Shown: positions 55,829 to 64,000 of the stretch, one piece after another
How the letters are laid out: each line of letters opens with the position of its first letter
How positions within the stretch are numbered: position 1 is the stretch's first letter
Assembly: GCA_014058105.1 (NCBI GenBank)
Contig: JACGCM010001390.1
Location: forward strand, 62,001 to 126,000
Source of the DNA: Kingdonia uniflora
Lineage: Eukaryota > Streptophyta > Magnoliopsida > Ranunculales > Circaeasteraceae
Direction: 5' to 3'
DNA: 64,000 nucleotides
The notes under the pieces: model-generated
Database searches by the model: none
Told to the model about the DNA's origin: nothing
The model's input: only the letters and a program-made list of their open reading frames with translations
Made by a program: the position numbers and the translations under genes

Positions 55829-57577
55829 CCAACAACAAAGCGATCATCACCTGCGGATAAAGAGCCTGATAATAGCCAAAATAGTAAGAACAAAGAAAAA
55901 ATCAACCCTTTTATGGTTATTCTTCAACATCTGCTACACCATCATCCAATGATATATCAAATAAGGTATTTAACCTAATTACAGCTTGCATCTGTATTTA
56001 TGAATCTACTTGTAATTATAAGGCAACAGAACAACCTCTGAAGAAAGGTATAAAGAAAAGTACACGACGTAAAATAGATATGAATACACCGCTTCAGAGT
56101 ACACATGATGATCATATAGACTTAAATATTGATACAAGTACTGATAAACCAAATAACTTACAAGAAGGAAGCGAGCCAAAAGATGATAACAACAATGCTG
56201 ACAATGACGAACCAATTGGAGATTCAAGCAGTGATATAGAAGTAAGCACTGAAGAACAATCAGTCTTAAAGTTTTTTTTTATTACCAATTTTAAACTACC
56301 TCTTTATATTTGCCTACTATTCGATTTTTAGTTAATACTTTATTTCGATGTCTTACTATAATAAAGTTTTGCCTATCATTTTTTTAAAATAAAAAAACCA
56401 TTCTTACTTCAATTGCAAATATGTTCAATAAAAACCGTTTGCATGGTTTTGTACATGGGGTGTTCTTCAATTGCAACTATTACATTAAACACCACTACTC
56501 ATAACTTAGTCCTTAGTAGCTATCTGTTAGTCTTATGAAGGATACCCTCACCGTACCTTAGCAGCAATGCTAAAACACCTTGTATGCCTGATCATCACAC
56601 AGGTTTAGTATATCATATGCTAATGTAAGATTTATGTATGGTATTATCTTTTTATCCTGAGGGGTGGTTCATTCCAAAGAAGAACAAAACATAAGTTTAT
56701 AGATCTGTTCTAATTTTGTTCTGAAATCTGAATAATGTCTGAAGTTGTTACTTTAGTTGCCTATTTTCCATTTTTTTTCTGTTTGGTTCATAATTGATCT
56801 ACTATTACTTTAATATCTACCACCATAAATGTGCCTACTTCGGCTATATAATCACACAAACTCATATATTATTTTAATAACTTACTCACAAATCAGTCCC
56901 CCTAAGGTGATATCCATGTTAATTATATATCTGTAGTCGAACCTCTCGACAATAAAGTAAATTCTTGGCAAAATATAATGAATTTAGATTGCATCATTGC
57001 GGATATAGATTCACAATACGAATTTGTCTTCCTTGTGAACTCGTATAGAATGTATTATCTAAACAATAGCAAAGAGAGAAAACACCAGAAAAGGGACTTA
57101 GATTGCTGCATATCAATAGGAGAGCTCTGCATGTCAATGAGAGAGATGGACAGAATAAAATTAACATGTTCATTTGGAATTCTCCAATGGATAAATTTTC
57201 TTATCATACTCAAGTGGCATCAAATTGTAACTCCCCTAATGCTCAGCTAATGTATAGGCAACAACAACTCCAGCCGCAACAACAAATCCAACAACTACAA
57301 CATGAGACCATTCTCTGAAACTGAACAGTATAGTTATCAAACACAAATGAACATCTATAACACCAGCACTTAATTTACCTTATCCGATCTCTACCATAAT
57401 GTGATGTACTAATGTTATTTGGTAGAGTATTATGAATTCTACATAAGAATGTGCTACCTTCATATACAAACTCTTTTAAACATTATTGTTTAACCAAAAT
57501 TACAAGGCACAACATATAGTGGTGTCCTCCATGACTGGACTATTGTAAACAATGTGCATTAAACAACATTTTAAGGT
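55829..57577. other. Helitron 3' region with an acidic ORF and a Gln-rich stretch
   Basis: 56080-56331 holds a short acidic ORF (DHIDLNIDTSTDKPNNLQEG) that may be an alternative C-terminal tail of the RPA-like gene. 57246-57318 has a CAA-rich run giving QQQLQPQQQIQQLQ. The remainder is AT-rich with no clear exon. Confidence 0.4.
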
Positions 57578-57606
57578 ACGCGCGACAGCGCGTGCCCGAC
57601 TGCTAG
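57578..57606 (+). terminator. Helitron 3' terminal hairpin and CTAG end
   Basis: ACGCGC and GCGCGT form a 6-bp stem with a GACA loop; ten bases later the element ends CTAG before T. In Helitrons this hairpin signals the end of rolling-circle transposition, not of transcription. Confidence 0.8.
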
Positions 57607-58020
57607 TGTATATTAATAAAAGACCAATAATAGGTGGATTACCACAAACAAAACACTATATATCAGCTTCTAAAGTAGTTAGAAAAGGAATAGAAAACAT
57701 GTTAGGGTATCAACTACAAACTACCACCATGCCACTTAGCAACCAATGTTAAAGATAGTGACGAAGACGAATAGAATCTTAAGTTTGGAGGTGGCTAAAG
57801 TCATGAGTACAATTTAATATTTTTTCCCCAATGTTTTATTTACTCATGGAAAGGAATGGAAGAGCTTTCTATAAACATGGAAAAGAATAAAAGAGCTTTC
57901 TATAAGCTTCTATGTATCATAAAGGCCTGAATCGAGCTGATCATCCAACAATTTTTTATTTTATCAATGGACTGGTGTGTTGATCAAGATATACATTTCT
58001 GAAGTGAAACAAAAATCTAA
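57607..58020. other. Non-coding stretch right of the Helitron
   Basis: Nothing recognised. A short duplication (GGAATGGAAGAGCTTTCTATAA-like, about 57850 and 57885) is present. Confidence 0.45.
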
Positions 58021-58895
58021 GACGATACGGTAGACCATACATCCCAACAACAGTGTTAGAGAGGACCCTAGACTTATTGTATAAGTGCTACTTACCTCCA
58101 ATATCTCTCATAACTCCACCAACATCACACCGACCAAAAAAAAATCTCCTACCTGCAAGATCACATAAAATTATTAGCTGGACACACTCGATTATCATAG
58201 AGGACGCACTTAAAAATTTTGAACTTAACTGTTTACTTGGATTTAAAGAACCCATGCCTGCAACAACCTTTCTCAAGCCAATTCATTGATCTCCAATCAG
58301 CTTTCTACAATAACATTGTCAAAGAATCATAAATATACGAACAAACTCTGTAAATAAGAGATCATTAGTAAGACGTGCTAAACTAAAAATGACTTCAACC
58401 ATATAAAATGCTATTATGTGAGTCTAAAGCCAAATTCCATGATAGTCCTCTAAGATGATATGGTAGACCATACATCCCAACAACAGTATTAGAGATGACC
58501 CTAGTCATATTGTATAAGTGCTACTTAGCACCAATATCTCTCATAACTTCACCAACATTACACCGATCTATAAATGTAACGATAAAAAAATTCTTCTACC
58601 TGTAAGATCAGATAAAACTATTAGCTGGACACACTCGGTTATCATAGAGGACGCATTTAGAAATTTTGAACTTCCTTAACTTCTTACATGGATTTAAAGA
58701 ACCTATGCCTGCAGCAACATTTCTAAAGCCAATTCATTGATCTCCAATCAACTTTCTGCAATAATATTGTCGAAGAATCATAAATATGCGAATAAACTCT
58801 GAAAATAAGGGATCATCAGTAAGACATGCTAAACTAAAAACATACTTCTACCATAGAAAAATGCTATTATGTGAGTCTAAAGGCCAAATTCCATA
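58021..58895. repeat. Tandem duplication, two units of about 433 bp
   Basis: Both units begin GGTAGACCATACATCCCAAC-like (58029 and 58462) and match through AGCTGGACACACTCG, ATCATAGAGGACGCA, AATTCATTGATCTCCAATCA and TGCTATTATGTGAGTCTAAA. Unit differences are scattered substitutions and a few small indels. No protein or element end was recognised inside. Confidence 0.85.
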
Positions 58896-60087
58896 AATGT
58901 CATGTAATAATTAATTCAAGGGAAGCAGGTTGTAAAGAGCTTTAACTTCTAAGTTGTCAATGACAAAGAAATCTATGAACATCAAACTCCATTGTCAACC
59001 TAGGAACAAAAAAGATAAAATTGAAGAGATGGAGAGGATTTGATTGGTTTTTTAAGTTAAATAAATTTTCACCAATCATTTCCTTACACAACCTATTTCT
59101 AACCAATCTAATATTCAACCGAATTTAAACCATTACAATTTTTGTGATCATTAAAAAGAGAGTGTGAGATAGACATAGTGTACCTTTTATTGTACAATCT
59201 CTTTCGGTTGGTGATCTGGTTGGGGAGATACATTGCACTCCATGAAACAATAATCCTGAGCTTTGCATAAACTGAAAATCATATGACAATGGAGCAAGTC
59301 TATCTTGGCCCTAGTTCTTTAGTACGGCTCCTCCTAAATTTGAAATATTGTTCCTTTCAGACATCAAGTTTTGGTGACTCGAAAGTCGTGATCAAGATGA
59401 CTTAAAAGTTGAAAATAATAAATATTCTATTCCTAGGAAGATTGTTCTAGCTATATAAATTTCGCTCTTTCTGCTCTAAGGATTGCAGGAATGGATTGGT
59501 GTACAGATCATGATTATCGTGAAGCAAATTTTACAGCAGTAAGTTTGCTAATGAAGGAAATGGATGTACCTCTCCATGGGTGTGGCATGATTCTTTTACT
59601 ACAGCAGCTCAAAATGTCATGTCTTGTCCTGTTGGTTGTCAACAGTAGTGACTTTTTTCTTATTACTAAAAAAACCCCGAACTTTGGTTAACCTGTGAAA
59701 ACCTTTGCTTAAACATCATCTTAAGCAACATTGCAGCCTTAAAAGGAAAAAGACATCCCCTGCATAAAAATAAATTAATTAATTATGAAACCAGATGATA
59801 GTATCACTCTACGATGTTGTAACTAAAACAAGAAAATTAAACATTGTCTTACAGTGTAAGTAGAAAATTGGGGATGTTAAAGATAGACAACTCATAACCT
59901 GTTCAGTTTCGATGTTTTTTCTCTGCCTAAATATATATATGCTTTAGTGAAAGAAAATAATGGCAAAAATTAATTGAAAAAAATACTTGATATAACAGCC
60001 ATGAGTAAAGAATTCAGAGGAATAAGAAAGAAGGGAATGACACCCTAAGCTATCTACTCAGTTTTTGATAGGTGAATTATATATGCT
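58896..60087. other. Non-coding stretch
   Basis: AT-rich DNA; a 66-residue ORF at 59491-59691 has no motif. No repeat or element end recognised apart from the Helitron boundary at its right edge. Confidence 0.45.
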
Positions 60088-60129
60088 TTAGCGAATACCC
60101 GTGTCACGCCACGAATCACGCTTTGAAGT

Positions 60130-62690
60130 TCAGTTGGCGTGCCTTCAGCACTACTCCTATTTAGAGGCATACCTACGACACTACCAAATAATACATGGGT
60201 CGAATTGTCATTACGTACTAACAAAGAAAAAAATTATTTTAATATTTTTAGCTTAACCTCTCCAAACTCTTGCGATTTCACGATAAAAATCATAATCAAT
60301 TTTCTAAATTCTACATAAAATTTGGTAGCATTTTCCCTATTTTATAGACCGTAAACCACTTGTAAATCATTTCATAAATCTGTATAACAATCAAAGGAAA
60401 ACTGGGCAGCACTTCCAGCATTTTATAGATTATAAACCACATAAATCAATGAGAAATCTATATAGTATTTATACCACTTAACTGCTATATATCATTGTTC
60501 ACCCCTAGTATTTTTCTTGAATTTCCACCTCGTTTTGCATGTATTTCAGCTACAGGTGTTGTGACCTTTGTAAGAGATAGACAAAATGATATTGGGTTAT
60601 GTGTTGCATAAACATTTTGTAAGCAATTCTACCAGATATCGATTATATTTATGGAGTTGTGACAACCCTTTTGAAATATGTAGGAGCAATATAAATATCA
60701 GCGCATAAGCAAAAGAGATCATAACCTACACTACAACGACCACTACAAAGCACCCTAGTATTATTAAGAAGGTTATAAATCAGTAAAACAGTCCATGATA
60801 ATAGGTGGGCGTGTACATATCTAAGGCATTTATGATCATAACTATTAACTACTACATATAACTCACATATATTGAGAAACCATGTATGAGCATAATCTAT
60901 AGCAGTAAATCATATCACCAACAAAACTTAAATATATGTGTTACAGACAATAGCATGATGCATTTTATACAACTAATAAAGCATGCCTCTTGATTCAAAG
61001 CGGGCTTTTTATGAGCTATGGATTTTTTCGGTTACAGGTTCTTGATATGGTAGAACGAATATTAAGTAACCATAAACACACTATATGCACATCACAACCA
61101 TCAACACTATAAACACATTATATGCATGCCAGAACCATCATCACCACTATATGCACGTCACAACCATCAACACAACCACGTTACACAAATCCTAGTAGTC
61201 ATACCAATAAAAGAACCCGTGCCACCATGACCACAAATCCAGAAACACCCACCCAAAACTTACTTACCCAAAATGCCCAATTCTAGGACCTTTTAAATGC
61301 TTCCATAAACTTGTTATAATCTATGAGTGATTTGGGAACAAAATCTATGAAAGCAAACAACACATTAAAGCTTGAATATAATATATGACAGTCTCTTAAT
61401 GACATAGATTATAGTTGTAAACTTGTTATAATCTATGACAGTCTCTTAATGCTTTCATATAAATCTGGATCTGTTTATGTGTTGCAGCCCTATAGTTGTA
61501 ACCATCATTCTACTCATAAAGTGCTATGGAGAATGTATACAACTCAATTGCATCTGAATTTAATTTTCCCTGCATGGCATTGTTAGCGTGTGATTTAAAT
61601 GTGAACTATATCAAACAGAAAGAAATAAACAACCTCAGAACTTGTATTAAAAGTTAGATACCTGCAAGATGCCACCAATGCAAGATAATTTCTTACTTTG
61701 AAGCACTAATATATCTTAAAAACTAAATTACAAAGAAATATCCTTTTAATCCGTGAACTTTGAATCAACATCCATAAATTTTGTCGCTAACACTTCATAT
61801 GCATATGTGCAATGTGTTGCAAAATGTGCATTTGTCAACGAAAAGCCCGACTTTAATTTTCCCGCATAAGTTTTGCATTATAAATACACCTACGATATTA
61901 TGCATCATCGACACTACCACTAAAATATGCAACCCCATTGTAATACAAATCAGAAAAGAATCCGCAACACAAATAACACAATTATAAAAATATTATATCC
62001 AAAACAAACATAACAGAGTTCAACCTCCATCATATCGTGAGGAATTATCAGTTCCTCATATTTCCTATTGATCTGCATGCAACCCAACCAATGCTTTATA
62101 CCCACAAAGATGCAACAATAAAACTTTAATAAACCTTATCGAAAAACTAAGAACTTAATTTTGATATCTATTAATTAAGAGAAGAGCACATCAACATCTT
62201 AAGGTAACATAAACAAATAAATTAACAATTAATCACATTTAAAAATTTCATGTGATAAAAGAAATGCAATTTCTCCTCTTGATCCAAGATTCAAGTATAA
62301 CTTTCCAGCATGTTAGTTTAAAAATCTTAAGACTATTTGTCTCACATTCGTTATATTCTCCTTATGCCTCTTCAGATGATCAAGTTGCAAGCAAACGCAA
62401 CAAAGTCCAAGAGCCAAGAAAGAAAGAAAGAAATTGAGAACTTTTAATAAGGACTGCTAGACAGAAAATGCTCTAGTCCTTCCACAATGCTTATAAGTCT
62501 TATTTAATGAATTTAAGGTTCATGGAATCTACGATTTTGGTCCATCATTTAATTCTTTAAAGTTTTAGCATAACGTTTCATGATTTTTTACACCTTTAAC
62601 ATACATTTATTGATGCCCTAATGAATGGAAAACAAACAATCATAAAAACATAAATCACAGATAATGCACCAAGGCAGATATTTTATATGC
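60130..62690. other. Non-coding Helitron interior
   Basis: AT-rich with several short direct repeats (for example two near-identical lines around 61390 and 61435, 'cttgttataatctatgacag'-like). No exon recognised. Confidence 0.4.
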
Positions 62691-62699
62691 AAAGGAACT

Positions 62700-63165
62700 T
62701 ACCTCACAGACAAAGCAATAGAGAGTTGCTTCAGGTCCATGAGTATCTCTCTTACTTTTCCAATTACATCAATCATATTTGGATTACCACCACAATATGT
62801 GTACTAAAATCCTTCAAGGAAACGAATAGATTCCTCCACCTCCAGAAACATATACAATAGAAATTAAACCTTTAGAGATTTATATATTCAAATAATAAAA
62901 ATAGAAACAAATTAATGCTCACTTACCTTTATTTGTGACACTTAAGAGATAAAGCTCTTTGTGTTCCCATGCTCTAAAGTATGGAAGGTATCCAAAAAAT
63001 GCTGGTAAACCTTTATCAAATAAAGATCTACATTTTTGTTCAAGGTCTCCAATATATGATTTCCCTCCTCATTTGTATCTGAACTGGATGGAGGTTTACA
63101 TTTAATCATTTTATCCACACATAAATTTTTTGATTCTAATGTAAGATTGTTGAGATGAACTTGGC
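62700..63165 (-). other. Unassigned exon-like pieces, minus strand
   Basis: One minus-strand frame (about 63165-62945) is open and reads SKNLCVDKMIKCKPPSSSD, NHILETLNKNVDLYLIKVYQ and FLDTFHTLEHGN; a GTAAGT donor follows near 62929. Another piece (about 62838-62702) reads GGNPNMIDVIGKVREILMD and ends at a GTAAGT donor. They look like exons of a captured gene inside the Helitron. I do not recognise the gene. Confidence 0.35.
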
Positions 63166-63824
63166 CAAACTTTTAGAAACTTTGGAAACAATACACTTAT
63201 AATCTCCTCTCTTGATTGAATTACATTCAAGTCGATGACAAAGGAACCCGAACATGAGATTTTCGGTGACAGTGAATTGAAGGGGACCCACCATTGATAG
63301 ATTTCTCAATTGTAAGAAATTAATCAAGAGACAAACACCATAACCAAAAGCCCAACTTCTAAAATCCAAAAATCATAGCTAGGGCTTGGGATGAAATTAT
63401 GATATTTAAGAAGAACCTCAGCTTAATTATAAGAATGAAATGGTTTCAAGCACTTCCTCCAAATCGAAATCATCGACCATGAACTTGAGATTAAAACCAT
63501 CGAGGTTCCAGGAGGCCGAAAGAACTCGAAGATAGATATAGATGGTTAAGGTTTTCATAATTGGAGAGAGAGAGGTTTTGTTTGGAGATTTTTTTTGGTG
63601 CGGAGAAGAAAGTGTGGTTTTTTTTTGTCGAGGGAGAAGAAGTGAAAATCTTAGTCAGGATGGGATTATTTTAACTTTTGGCTTCTCTTTTTTTCTTTCC
63701 CTAAAGGGCAGTCAGGTTGAAAATCTCGAGGCGTCGACACTGCATCCAGACCCCTTTTAGTCTCTTGACATAAGGGCAGACTTATCCAAAGTGGCAAAAA
63801 CACTACCCTGTTTTAATAGAGAGA

Positions 63825-64000
63825 TATATGGGAAATTAGATATAAAAATCTACATAAAACTACCCGAGAGGTTTAAGCTTCCAGAAGCATCAAAGCCTGA
63901 CACACGGGGTGCTTACGCAATGAAAATTCATGAGTCACTGTACCATTTGAAACAGTCAGGGCTCATGTGGCACAACATGTTGACTGAGTATTTAAAGGTC
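63825..64000 (+). pseudogene. Ty1/copia reverse transcriptase fragment, cut by the window end
   Basis: An open frame reads KIYIKLPERFKLPEAS, then AYAMKIHESLYHLKQSGLMW and HNMLTEYLKV at the window edge. This matches the Copia block before the YVDD motif, where SLYGLKQSGRMWY is typical. It directly adjoins the Helitron end at 63824. The upstream part of the polymerase was not found left of that Helitron. Frame is open so far, so decay cannot be judged. Confidence 0.8.

Larger units (their letters stand above)
47376..57606 (+). mobile_element. Probable 10.2 kb Helitron carrying gene fragments and an RPA-like gene
   Basis: The 5' end is TCTCTCTATTAAGCC with A before it (47375). The 3' end is the 6-bp stem ACGCGC/GCGCGT with loop GACA, then GCCCGACTGCTAG, followed by T (57607). 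This fits the Helitron rule of TC start, hairpin, CTRR end and A-T insertion without target duplication. Inside are BAHD acyltransferase pieces (minus strand), a MATH-domain gene with introns and an RPA-like gene. No Rep/helicase protein was found, so it is non-autonomous. The 3' end is strong; the link to this particular 5' end is inferred from shared termini with 63824. Confidence 0.6.
60088..63824 (-). mobile_element. Probable Helitron, minus strand, about 3.7 kb
   Basis: The 5' end on the minus strand is TCTCTCTATTAAAACAGGG with A before it (63825), nearly the same start as the Helitron at 47376. The proposed 3' end reads, on the minus strand, CGTGGCGTGACACGGGTATTCGCTAA. That is a short CGTG/CACG stem and a CTAA end, and the spacing and the ACGGGTA block resemble the 26094 terminus. 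The flanking base is A instead of the expected T, so the 3' end is tentative. No Rep/helicase seen. Confidence 0.45.

Overview
The window is nuclear DNA from a flowering plant, most likely a eudicot. It is AT-rich, genes are split by GT-AG introns, and almost every recognisable protein is a plant family member or a plant transposable-element protein. I could not assign a genus. No rRNA, tRNA or CRISPR array was recognised. Nearly everything is mobile DNA or broken gene copies. The only multi-exon gene that still reads through several splice junctions is a replication-protein-A-like gene inside a Helitron.

Left part (1-13.6 kb): a long chromovirus-type LTR cut by the window edge lies against a broken Copia gag on the minus strand. 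It is followed by a ~4.5 kb CACTA-type DNA transposon (4196-8666) carrying intron-containing pieces of a universal stress protein gene and an RPA70 gene. Next is a dead U-box/kinase gene (9140-13588) whose kinase region is split by a ~2.6 kb solo LTR related to the one at the window start.

Middle part (14.5-46.6 kb): exons of a dead type I vacuolar H+-pyrophosphatase gene are spread over 32 kb. Between them lie an Athila-type Ty3/gypsy element (14877-25690, both LTRs, primer site and polypurine tract visible) and a probable short Helitron (ends at 26094 and 44098). Inside the Helitron is a 16.6 kb nest. That nest is a minus-strand Copia element with a 5-bp target duplication, and its LTR was invaded by a Tat-lineage Ty3/gypsy element with two RNase H domains and about 6 kb of coiled-coil ORFs on the strand opposite to pol. 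A rearrangement has replaced the gypsy 5' end with a second copy of the Copia 5' end that carries a solo gypsy LTR at the same site.

Right part (47.4-64 kb): a probable 10.2 kb Helitron (47376-57606) carries pieces of BAHD acyltransferase genes on the minus strand, a two-MATH-domain gene broken by one frameshift, and the RPA-like gene. Beyond it are a 433-bp tandem duplication, a third probable Helitron on the minus strand (about 60088-63824), and a Copia reverse-transcriptase fragment cut by the window end.

Together the window is a layered record of insertion, gene-fragment capture by two classes of DNA transposon, and recombination between nested retroelements.
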